Below are positions 8,289 through 16,777 of a DNA stretch of 64,000 nucleotides, piece by piece. How positions within the stretch are numbered: position 1 is the stretch's first letter; each line of letters opens with the position of its first letter. The stretch is taken from positions 554,928-618,927 of the forward strand of contig NZ_LSGQ01000001.1 in assembly GCF_001675285.1 (NCBI RefSeq), given 5' to 3'. Below the pieces are notes generated by a model. It ran no database searches. It had not been told where the DNA came from and was given only the letters and a program-made list of their open reading frames with translations. A program made the position numbers and the translations under genes. Origin of the DNA: Elizabethkingia miricola (GTDB lineage Bacteria > Bacteroidota > Bacteroidia > Flavobacteriales > Weeksellaceae).

Positions 8289-11200
8289 TTACAATTTGAC
8301 ATTTAAGCTTAATCCGAAACTTCTGGTTCTTGGCACGCCAAATTGCTCTATACCTTGCGCATTTCCTGCACTAAATACTGATTCCGGGTCAATATTAGGT
8401 GTCTTCTTGTAAAGAATGAATAGATTTCTGGCAACAAATGAAACAGATATCTCTCTTATTGCAGGCAGTCTTTTTATAGCAGGTAATTTATATCCGATAA
8501 CAACTTGCCTTAGTTTTATAAAACTGGCATCATAAACAAACATGGAAGTAATGTTTCTCATTCCATCATAATAAGTACGCAGATTTTCCGGAGCAATAAC
8601 CATATCAACAGGCTTTCCGTTTACATCTACTCCTTTTATCGGCAATCCATTTTCACGTCCCTCCAGAGTAAGTTTTGTAAGCCCCATTCTGGTTCCGTAT
8701 AAATCTGTACCGGAGAAAAGACTTCCACCAAATTTAGCATCTATTAAAAAGCTAAGTGTAAACGATTTGTATTTAAAGTCATTACTTAATCCTATACCCC
8801 ATGGATGCACTCCCAGCCCTAATTCTTCAAGAGGTCCCCTGGCTATAGTTGCAGAGCCACCACTAACATTATAAACAATATTCCCGCTAGCATCCGTAAG
8901 AGGTCTGTAGCCTTTTATAATACTATATGGCCTGCCTACATCACTTGTTACTATTGCATAACCATTTACTGAAGTCGCCATAGAAATAGAATTTAACTGA
9001 TCCGTAAGCGCCTCTACTGTATTTTTATTATAAGAACTGTTTAGCGTAACATCCCATGAGAAATTTTTAGATTTATAAACCTTACTGTTAATCAACAATT
9101 CTATCCCTCTGTTCCTCATTTTACCAATATTCAATAATGAAGTTGTTGCCCCCGACGAATTAGAAATTGTTGTTTCCACAATATCATTAGTTGTAGAGCG
9201 GTCATACCACGCGAAATCAACATTCAGTCTGTTTCTAAAAAACCCTAAATCTGTTCCTATTTCGAAGGTTGTAGATGTTAACGGACTTAAAGTAGCATTA
9301 GGTACTCTGTAGTTGGTATATCCCTGAAGTTGCTGTCCGTTGTGTCCACCTTGTGACAAAATAAAAGAAGGCTGCAATGCATATGGATCCGGCGTAGCAC
9401 CACCTACCTGCGCCCACGAACTCCGGAACTTCGCATACGAAATCCATTTCGGCATTCTAAAGATGTCCGATACAATCAAACTCGTTCCTATAGAAGGATA
9501 GAAAACCGAATTATTTTTTGGGGACAGCGTAGAGAACCAGTCCTGACGTCCTGTAAAGTTTAAGAAGAATACATTTTTGTAATCCAGATCCAAAGCCCCA
9601 TACACAGAATTGGTTTTGGTTTTACCATAAGGATATGTATAACTTACAGTGGACAGATTGGTCAGGGAATAAACATTATCCAGAATAAATCCGGAACCTT
9701 CTATCCGGGTTTCATCCCTGAGGGTTGTACGGGAATTGACTCCCAGTAAAGCGTTCAGTGAAAAATCTTTATAAATATTCTTTTTAGTATAGTTCAGTAT
9801 TGCTTCTGAATTGAGTGTAGACAAAGCCATCTTTGAGCTCTGCAAATAACCTATAGGATTATTCAGTGTTGTTTTGGGAATATATCCCGTGAAGTTATAA
9901 TTGGTATAGTCCTGTCCTACACGCCCTACCAAAAACAAATCAGGTGTAAAATTCAATTTCACATTCAACATCCCGATAAAACGATTCTTGGTATCGTTAT
10001 TTTTTATTTTATTGATCACATACTGTGGGTTGGTTGCTATAGGAACAGGATTCCAGGCTACTTCCATTCCGTTCGCATCGTATCCGGGAGCCAAATTTCT
10101 TATATCAACAGTATTGGCTATCATGTAAGCACCCCAGTTAGGATTAGCTTCTGCATCAGATACCGTAGGTCTGTTGTTAGACTTTTCGATGTTATATTGT
10201 GCTACAACATCAAATTTCAACCAGTTCGTAAGATTAACATTACCTGCTATATTAATTGTCTTTCTGTTAAAATCAGCATTCGGAACAATACTTTTATTAT
10301 CCATATTGGAAAGAGAAAGACGGCCTGCTGCCTTTTCAGTTCCACCAGACAAAGCAACCGAATTGGTAAACGTATTTCCTGTTCTGTAGAAATTACGGAT
10401 ATTATTTTTCTGCGGACTGTAAGGCCTTTTTACTCCATCAAACTGAATAACATCACTTCCATCCATCTTAGCCCCCCATGACCAGCGCCCTGTACTAACA
10501 GCTTCAGACTGCGTAAGTGGTTTTTTACCTTTATCTCCTGCTCCGTATTCGTACTGCCAGTCTGGTACAATAGCCACATTTTCCAGTGTAAAGGATGTAT
10601 TATAATCTATTCCGATTCCTTTTTGTGGTGCCCCTCTCTTTGTATTGATAAGGATTACACCATTTGCAGCATTAGCACCATACAACGCAGCGGCAGTACC
10701 TCCTTTCAGAACTGTTATACTCTGTATATCATCCGGATTAATCACCGCAGTACCGTCGCCTCTGTCCACATTTATTCTGGTAAGATTTGCACCATTGCCA
10801 ATAACGGGAAGATTGAGCTGGGTATTATCAATAGGCAAATCATTCACTACATACATTGGCTGGTTGTTACCATTCAGCGAGCCATTACCTCTTATAACTA
10901 CTCTGCTCGAACCATTTGGACCGGTCGCTGTACTGCTTACATTCACACCGGCAATCTTACCAGTCAGCGCATTAGCAACATTTGTTTCTTTGGCTTTATC
11001 AAACTGATCTCCTTTAAGCTCTGTAATAGCATAAGTAACAGACTTACCTACCTTTTTTACACCCAAAGCTGTAATTACAACCTGCTCTATTACATTTTCA
11101 GATGATTTCAGTTTAACAAGTAATTCATTTCCGGCATCAGCCCTGTATTCCAAAGTCGTATATCCATCAGCACTTACCACTACATGCGTTTCACCCTCAG

Positions 11201-11435
11201 GCAGGTTCAATACAAAATTTCCTTTTTCATCCGTAAGCGTCTTTATTTCAGGATTACTTTTAGCATAAACACTTGCACCTGCTATAGGTGTATTATTTTC
11301 CTGATTAATGACTCTTCCCGTAACCCCTGTTTGGATAAGTCCACGCTCTGTTGCATATTTTTTTACGACCAGTTCATTTGCCTTCACCATATATGCCATT
11401 CCTCCAATAAATGTTAAAAACAATATTTTCTTCAT
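8289..11435 (-). CDS. SusC/RagA-family TonB-dependent outer-membrane transporter
   Basis: 1048 residues. Signal peptide MKKILFLTFIGGMAYMVKA, then a CarboxypepD_reg-like domain (about 35-115: GRVINQENNTPIAGASVYAK), a plug domain (about 130-260 with VVIRGNGSLNGNNQPMYVV) and a large beta barrel ending in SFGLSLNVKL with the usual aromatic/hydrophobic C-terminus. Imports oligomers through the outer membrane together with SusD. It heads the minus-strand operon; a clear promoter and a pair of repeat motifs lie just upstream (11465-11529). Confidence 0.95.
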   Translation of the reverse strand: MKKILFLTFIGGMAYMVKANELVVKKYATERGLIQTGVTGRVINQENNTPIAGASVYAKSNPEIKTLTDEKGNFVLNLPEGETHVVVSADGYTTLEYRADAGNELLVKLKSSENVIEQVVITALGVKKVGKSVTYAITELKGDQFDKAKETNVANALTGKIAGVNVSSTATGPNGSSRVVIRGNGSLNGNNQPMYVVNDLPIDNTQLNLPVIGNGANLTRINVDRGDGTAVINPDDIQSITVLKGGTAAALYGANAANGVILINTKRGAPQKGIGIDYNTSFTLENVAIVPDWQYEYGAGDKGKKPLTQSEAVSTGRWSWGAKMDGSDVIQFDGVKRPYSPQKNNIRNFYRTGNTFTNSVALSGGTEKAAGRLSLSNMDNKSIVPNADFNRKTINIAGNVNLTNWLKFDVVAQYNIEKSNNRPTVSDAEANPNWGAYMIANTVDIRNLAPGYDANGMEVAWNPVPIATNPQYVINKIKNNDTKNRFIGMLNVKLNFTPDLFLVGRVGQDYTNYNFTGYIPKTTLNNPIGYLQSSKMALSTLNSEAILNYTKKNIYKDFSLNALLGVNSRTTLRDETRIEGSGFILDNVYSLTNLSTVSYTYPYGKTKTNSVYGALDLDYKNVFFLNFTGRQDWFSTLSPKNNSVFYPSIGTSLIVSDIFRMPKWISYAKFRSSWAQVGGATPDPYALQPSFILSQGGHNGQQLQGYTNYRVPNATLSPLTSTTFEIGTDLGFFRNRLNVDFAWYDRSTTNDIVETTISNSSGATTSLLNIGKMRNRGIELLINSKVYKSKNFSWDVTLNSSYNKNTVEALTDQLNSISMATSVNGYAIVTSDVGRPYSIIKGYRPLTDASGNIVYNVSGGSATIARGPLEELGLGVHPWGIGLSNDFKYKSFTLSFLIDAKFGGSLFSGTDLYGTRMGLTKLTLEGRENGLPIKGVDVNGKPVDMVIAPENLRTYYDGMRNITSMFVYDASFIKLRQVVIGYKLPAIKRLPAIREISVSFVARNLFILYKKTPNIDPESVFSAGNAQGIEQFGVPRTRSFGLSLNVKL

Positions 11436-11464
11436 AGCTATTTTTTAGTTTTTTAATATAAAAC

Positions 11465-11493
11465 CAAATGTATATAAATTTTTTACACACAAA
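11465..11493 (-). promoter_or_regulatory. Promoter of the susC operon
   Basis: On the minus strand TTTG (11493-11490) and TACATTTG (11472-11465) are separated by 17 bases, matching the Bacteroidota -33/-7 promoter (TTTG ... TANNTTTG). The predicted start of transcription is about 25 bases before the susC ATG. Two copies of a 15-bp motif abut the -33 element on its upstream side. Confidence 0.65.
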
Positions 11494-11529
11494 GCATTTT
11501 TTTTGCAATTAAATGCATTTTTTTTGCAA
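11494..11529. promoter_or_regulatory. Tandem pair of GCATTTTTTTTGCAA motifs, candidate operator
   Basis: Two exact copies of GCATTTTTTTTGCAA at 11494-11508 and 11515-11529, spaced 21 bases apart, i.e. two helical turns on the same DNA face. They begin immediately upstream of the -33 element of the susC promoter. A third exact copy is at 11927-11941. Position fits an activator or repressor site for the DeoR regulator or a catabolite regulator (inference). Confidence 0.5.
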
Positions 11530-11926
11530 AAAGATTAAACAATAGCTAATAACAGGCAAATACAGAAGTGTATAAAATCTATTTCATATATCTAAATCTG
11601 TACAATTATGCATAAGTTTTACGATTATCACTTACTGATTTCACTCCTAAATTCATTTATTTAGTTTAAATACAGCTAAAAACCATATTTTTCAAATATC
11701 AACATAAGCAATAAATATAAATAGTAAAAACAATAAAACAATTAAATGAAAAATTATTTTACAAAATAATTTCATATATGATCTAAAATTGATATTATCA
11801 AATTTTAAGATAAGCTCTAATTGTAAATATATCAATCAGGGATCTCCAGTAATACAAAGTATATTTTAAATATATTATTAAATTTCGCGAATTATTTTCA
11901 CTTTTAACTTCAAAAAACAAAACAGT

Positions 11927-11941
11927 GCATTTTTTTTGCAA
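11927..11941. promoter_or_regulatory. Third copy of GCATTTTTTTTGCAA in the susC/efflux intergenic region
   Basis: Exact copy of the paired motif at 11494-11529, about 410 bases further upstream of susC and about 170 bases before the promoter at 12099. The 11436-12098 region is otherwise very AT-rich and I see no gene in it. Confidence 0.4.
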
Positions 11942-12098
11942 TTATTTAAATTCTGGTATGCTGTATTTGAACATGATATATTTCAATAAAATAATTACAC
12001 TCCTGTAAATCCCCGACAGAATGCTCTATAAGCCAGAAAAAGCCAAAGTAAATTCTGTACAGCTTTTTACTTATTCTGGTAAATTAAAATAAACTCAC

Positions 12099-12106
12099 TA
12101 CTTTTG
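12099..12106 (+). promoter_or_regulatory. -7 box for the efflux operon
   Basis: TACTTTTG fits TANNTTTG exactly and lies 39 bases before the ATG at 12146. It would drive the small secreted protein and the three RND genes behind it. Confidence 0.5.
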
Positions 12107-12145
12107 CTGCTGAAACTAATAGTTATACGACTGAGTGAATTTAAT

Positions 12146-12475
12146 ATGAAGAATATAAATTCATACATCTTATTATTTTTACTGTCCTTTATAAGTATTT
12201 TTAGCAATGACTGGACAAATTCCACTGCTAAGAATATCTCCTATACATACGACAGTATCGTTGTTCACACCATAGACATAGGTGAGGATACGGACAATAG
12301 TATACTTGTATCTGGCAGAACAATTCATGTTCTGAAAAAAGTATTCTATGACGATTCCTATTTTTACAGCCTTTTAGTTCCTTCTAAAATTGGTAAGAAG
12401 GTTTATGTTACAGATCTTCCGATCCACATCAAATGTTCGGTTAAATCCTTTTTACATTTGCTCCAGTTATTTTAG
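12146..12475 (+). CDS. Small secreted protein of unknown function leading an RND operon
   Basis: 109 residues from the first ATG (MKNINSYILLFLLSFISIFS); a longer TTG-initiated reading would start inside the -7 box and is rejected. The N-terminal 20 residues look like a signal peptide or single membrane anchor. The rest has several beta-like segments (SYTYDSIVVHTIDIG, GRTIHVLKKVFYDDSYFYSLLVP) and no recognisable catalytic motif. It is 58 bases upstream of the membrane-fusion protein gene and on the same strand, so probably cotranscribed. I do not recognise a family. It could also be a short-lived orphan. Confidence 0.5.
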   Translation: MKNINSYILLFLLSFISIFSNDWTNSTAKNISYTYDSIVVHTIDIGEDTDNSILVSGRTIHVLKKVFYDDSYFYSLLVPSKIGKKVYVTDLPIHIKCSVKSFLHLLQLF

Positions 12476-12533
12476 CGATAAGTAACTTATAATCAATTTT
12501 ATAAAATTCACTTTTCAACTAAAATATTTAACA

Positions 12534-13622
12534 ATGTATTTAAAACATGTAATAATCTGTATTGTTACAGTATTACTTATTGCTTCATGTAGTAAAGCCA
12601 AAGACGCTGGAAACAAAGAAGTAAAAAATGTACCCGTATTAAGAATCACCAAAAAAGACACCTTAGTAAGCAACCAGTTTGTAACCGATATTCAGGCAAA
12701 GAAAAATGTAGAGATACATTCCAGGATTGCAGGAATTATGCAATATATACCTGTCAATGAAGGGCAGTTTGTAAAGCAAGGTCAGCGTCTGTTTAAAATT
12801 AACGATGCCGAATTACAAATGGAACTTTTAAAATCTAATGCCAGCCTGAAACAAGCGGAAGCAGACGTACGCATTGCCGAAGTAGAGGTAAAACAAATTC
12901 AGAGCCTTTACGACAAAAAGTTTGTTGCTAGCAATGAACTGGAAATGGTAAAAGCTAAACTTTCTTCCGCAAGAGCCAAATTAGCTTATGCCGATGCTGA
13001 GCGTAAAACTGTTTTGCAGAAAATAAGCTTTACCAACATTGTAGCACCTTTCGATGGAGTTATAGACGTCATTCCTTATAAAGAAGGGAGTCTTGTAGAA
13101 AATGGTTCTCTCCTTACAACATTATCCCAGCTTAATGAAATCTATGCATATTTTTCTATTCCTGAAAACAAGTATTTCGAGATGCTGGCTAATGACAAGA
13201 TAGGAGCTCATCAGAAAATCGAGTTAATGCTGCCAAACGGAATTAAATACCAATACAACGGAACACTAAGAACTGCTGAGGGCGAAATTGACAAAGCTAC
13301 AGGATCTATCAGATACAAAGTATCTTTTCCAAATCCTGACCACCTCATCAAACATGGTACCTCTGGAAAACTTATTATTTCAGAAGACCAGCCGGATGCT
13401 ATACTTATTCCGCAAAAATCTACATTTTCTATTCAGGATAAAACCTATGTTTTTATAGTTGATTCACAGAATAAAGTCAAAATGAGGAATATCAGCATCG
13501 GTACAACGCTTAGAGACTCTTATATTGTAGACAGCGGACTAAAAGCTGGTGATATTATCGTTTATGAAGGTACACAGTCGTTAAGAGATGGTGAATCTAT
13601 CCGCGTAAAAAAGACTTATTAA
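12534..13622 (+). CDS. RND efflux periplasmic adaptor (membrane fusion protein) lipoprotein
   Basis: 362 residues of the AcrA/MexA family. Signal with lipobox LLIASC, lipid Cys19. The order is a first half-lipoyl region (QYIPVNEGQFVKQGQRLFKI, about 76-95), an alpha-hairpin (about 100-165, rich in Gln/Glu/Lys), a second lipoyl half (FTNIVAPFDGVIDVIPYKEGSLVENG), a beta-barrel and a membrane-proximal domain. It links the inner-membrane pump to the outer-membrane channel. Next gene 32 bases downstream. No local TetR/MarR regulator is present. Confidence 0.95.
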   Translation: MYLKHVIICIVTVLLIASCSKAKDAGNKEVKNVPVLRITKKDTLVSNQFVTDIQAKKNVEIHSRIAGIMQYIPVNEGQFVKQGQRLFKINDAELQMELLKSNASLKQAEADVRIAEVEVKQIQSLYDKKFVASNELEMVKAKLSSARAKLAYADAERKTVLQKISFTNIVAPFDGVIDVIPYKEGSLVENGSLLTTLSQLNEIYAYFSIPENKYFEMLANDKIGAHQKIELMLPNGIKYQYNGTLRTAEGEIDKATGSIRYKVSFPNPDHLIKHGTSGKLIISEDQPDAILIPQKSTFSIQDKTYVFIVDSQNKVKMRNISIGTTLRDSYIVDSGLKAGDIIVYEGTQSLRDGESIRVKKTY

Positions 13623-13654
13623 CATCCTTTCATAACCTATAAAATCAACTAGAA

Positions 13655-16600
13655 ATGGTAGAAATGTTTATCAGGCGAAAGGTTCTTTCGCTCGTAATCT
13701 CTATAATTATTGTCCTGTTGGGTATAATGGCTTTATTAAAATTACCCATTACCCAATTTCCGGATATCGTCCCTCCTTCTGTAACTGTAACAGCAAGATA
13801 TACAGGTGCCAATGCCGAAGTATCCGCTAACGCAGTTGCCCTTCCATTGGAAAGAGCCATCAATGGTGTACCCGGGATGACGTATATGTCGACAGTAACT
13901 TCCAATGACGGATTAACCCTTATTCAGGTTTTCTTTGAAGTAGGAACAGATCCCGATGTAGCAGCTGTTAACGTACAGAACAGGGTAACCACTGTTCTCG
14001 ATGAACTACCGGAGGAAGTTATCCGTGCAGGGGTAACGACTGAAAAAGAGGTAAACAGTATGCTGATGTACCTTAACATCACCAGTAAGGACGAAAGTCA
14101 GGATGAGCAATTTATTTATAACTTCACGGATATCAATATCCTGCAGGAGCTAAAACGTATTGATGGTGTAGGCCGTGCAGAGATCATGGGTCAGAAAGAA
14201 TACTCCATGCGGGTATGGCTGGACCCTCAGAAAATGGCAGCCTACCATATTTCCGCAGATGAAGTCATTACTTCTTTGCAAAAACAGAATATTGCCGCCG
14301 CTCCCGGAAAAGTAGGAGAAACATCCGGAAAGACATCCAGTCAGCTGCAGTATGTTATAAAATATACCGGAAAATTCTTTGATCCTAAACAATATGAGGA
14401 GGTACCAATCCGTTCGGACGCCAACGGTACAATCCTAAAATTAAAGGATATTGCCAAAGTAGAATTTGGCGCCATGAACTACGGAATGGTATCCAAAACA
14501 GATGGAAGACCATCTGCTTCGATTATGATGAAACAGCGTCCGGGCTCCAATGCTTCGGAGGTTATTAAAAACGTAAAAGCAAAAATGGCGGAGCTGAAAG
14601 AAACCTCTTTCCCTCCAGGTATGGAATACAACATGGCTTACGATGTATCCCGATTTTTGGATGCATCCATAGACTCGGTATTGCATACATTGATTGAAGC
14701 CTTCATCCTTGTAGGAATTGTAGTTTTTATCTTTTTGCAGGACTGGCGTTCCACATTAATACCGGTTCTGGCTGTACCTGTTGCCCTAATCGGAACATTC
14801 GCATTTATGCAGACACTGGATTTCTCAATCAACTTACTAACATTATTTGCACTGGTTCTGGCCATTGGTATTGTAGTGGATAATGCCATCGTCGTTGTTG
14901 AAGCTGTCCATGTTAAAATGGAAGAAGGTCTCAGCCCTCTGGATGCTACTATTACTGCAACAAAGGAAATTGCAGGTGCTGTAGTCGCTATTACAATTGT
15001 AATGTCCGCAGTATTTATTCCTGTAGCGTTTCTGGACGGTCCCGTAGGTGTTTTCTACAGACAGTTCTCTTTGACATTGGCGATTAGCATTGTAATCTCA
15101 GGAGTTAATGCATTAACACTAACACCGGCACTTTGTGCTATTATCCTGAAACCACACGACCACAATAAAAAGAAAAATATTGTGGATAAACTCTTTCAGC
15201 AATTTAACAATGGATTTGATAAACTAACCAAAGGCTATACGAATGTACTTTCCAAATTCGCCACAAGGACAACGGTAACTTTCGGGCTACTATTCCTGTT
15301 TATCGGTCTTACGTGGGCTACATCCAAATTTTTACCAGGCGGATTTATCCCAATGGAGGATCAGGGAATGGCTTATGTAAGTGTAACAACCCCACAAGGC
15401 GCAACAGTGGAAAGAACTGAAAAAGTTCTGGATGAAGTTACCGAAATTGCTAAGAAAATTGAGGGTGTAGAAAACGTAACAACTCTTGCCGGATACAGCA
15501 TTGTTACGGAAATTGCAGGTGCATCTTATGGTATGGCCATGATTAACCTGAAGGACTGGAAAGACCGGAATATCTCTGTTAACGAATTCATTGCAGAACT
15601 ATCCAAGAAAACAAAAGGTATTTCCGATGCGCAGATCGAAATTTTTGCACCACCTACAGTTCCGGGATTTGGTAACACCAGTGGTTTTGAACTTCGATTA
15701 TTAGATCGTTCGGGCGGAGATATTGTCAATACTGACAAAGTCACTAAGGAATTTATTAAAAAACTAAATGAAGCTCCTGAAATTCAGAATAGCTTTACCA
15801 GTTTCGACGCTACTTTTCCACAATATATGATCCATGTCGATTATGATATGGCTGCTAAAAAGGGAGTTTCTGTTGATAATGCGATGTCTACTCTGCAAAC
15901 TATGCTCGGATCATACTATGCGACCAACTTCATTCGTTTCAGTCAGATGTACAAGGTAATGGTACAGGCAAGCCCGGAACACCGTGACACTCCGGAAAGT
16001 ATTCTGAATCTTTACCTGAAAAACGATGCAGGTGAAATGGTTCCGTTCTCTACATTTATTACGATAGAACGAGTATACGGACCAGAAGTTCTTACCCGAT
16101 ACAATATGTACATGTCTGCAATGATCAATGGTGAGCCTGCTGAGGGCTACAGCTCCGGAGATGCTATTGCAGCTGTGGAACGTGTAGCAGCAGAAACACT
16201 TCCAAGAGGTTTCGATATCGAATGGTCTGGTATGACCCGGGAAGAAATTCTCTCCGGTAATCAAACGGTATATATATTCGGAATCTGTCTGTTATTTGTT
16301 TATCTGCTGCTTGCTGCACAATACGAAAGTTTCCTTCTCCCCATGCCGGTACTTCTGAGTTTACCAACAGGTATTTTCGGATCTTATATTGCTTTGGTTT
16401 TGGTCGGCTTGGACAATAATATTTATGCACAGGTTGCACTCGTCATGCTGATTGGATTACTTGCCAAGAATGCCATTTTGATTGTGGAATTCGCTATAGC
16501 TCGAAATAAGGAAGGTTATGACATTATTCCTGCAGCCATCGAAGGAGCCCGTCAGCGTCTTCGTCCGATCCTTATGACGTCTTTTGCGTTTGTAGCCGGA

Positions 16601-16777
16601 CTTATTCCGCTATGTATTGCAACAGGTGCAGGTGCCACAGGAAACCGTTCCATTGGTATTGCAGCAGCTGGTGGTATGCTTATCGGAACCATCTTTGGAT
16701 TGGTCATTATCCCCGGACTTTACATATTTTTTGCCAAACTAGAAAACAAGAAGAAAGATGAACAAAAAGTTTCATAA
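13655..16777 (+). CDS. RND multidrug efflux permease (HAE1 family)
   Basis: 1040 residues with the AcrB architecture: TM1, a large periplasmic loop, TM2-6, second loop, TM7-12. The N-terminal LPITQFPDIVPPSVTV motif and the TM10 lysine in LIGLLAKNAILIVEFA are present. In TM4 the proton-relay motif reads GIVVDNAIVVVEAV: Asp409 is kept, but the second acidic residue of the AcrB Asp-Asp pair is Asn410. Bacteroidota pumps often carry this variant as I recall. Substrate cannot be read from sequence. It overlaps the OMF gene by 20 bases. Confidence 0.95.
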   Translation: MVEMFIRRKVLSLVISIIIVLLGIMALLKLPITQFPDIVPPSVTVTARYTGANAEVSANAVALPLERAINGVPGMTYMSTVTSNDGLTLIQVFFEVGTDPDVAAVNVQNRVTTVLDELPEEVIRAGVTTEKEVNSMLMYLNITSKDESQDEQFIYNFTDINILQELKRIDGVGRAEIMGQKEYSMRVWLDPQKMAAYHISADEVITSLQKQNIAAAPGKVGETSGKTSSQLQYVIKYTGKFFDPKQYEEVPIRSDANGTILKLKDIAKVEFGAMNYGMVSKTDGRPSASIMMKQRPGSNASEVIKNVKAKMAELKETSFPPGMEYNMAYDVSRFLDASIDSVLHTLIEAFILVGIVVFIFLQDWRSTLIPVLAVPVALIGTFAFMQTLDFSINLLTLFALVLAIGIVVDNAIVVVEAVHVKMEEGLSPLDATITATKEIAGAVVAITIVMSAVFIPVAFLDGPVGVFYRQFSLTLAISIVISGVNALTLTPALCAIILKPHDHNKKKNIVDKLFQQFNNGFDKLTKGYTNVLSKFATRTTVTFGLLFLFIGLTWATSKFLPGGFIPMEDQGMAYVSVTTPQGATVERTEKVLDEVTEIAKKIEGVENVTTLAGYSIVTEIAGASYGMAMINLKDWKDRNISVNEFIAELSKKTKGISDAQIEIFAPPTVPGFGNTSGFELRLLDRSGGDIVNTDKVTKEFIKKLNEAPEIQNSFTSFDATFPQYMIHVDYDMAAKKGVSVDNAMSTLQTMLGSYYATNFIRFSQMYKVMVQASPEHRDTPESILNLYLKNDAGEMVPFSTFITIERVYGPEVLTRYNMYMSAMINGEPAEGYSSGDAIAAVERVAAETLPRGFDIEWSGMTREEILSGNQTVYIFGICLLFVYLLLAAQYESFLLPMPVLLSLPTGIFGSYIALVLVGLDNNIYAQVALVMLIGLLAKNAILIVEFAIARNKEGYDIIPAAIEGARQRLRPILMTSFAFVAGLIPLCIATGAGATGNRSIGIAAAGGMLIGTIFGLVIIPGLYIFFAKLENKKKDEQKVS

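Noticed and set aside
10623..11105. Plus-strand open frames inside susC (up to 160 residues)
   Set aside because: They lie antisense to a full-length SusC with an intact signal peptide, plug and barrel, and show no protein-like motif.
11493..11941. Poly-T runs of the GCAT8GCAA motif as rho-independent terminators
   Set aside because: There is no G/C-rich stem beside them, and the first two sit right at a promoter.
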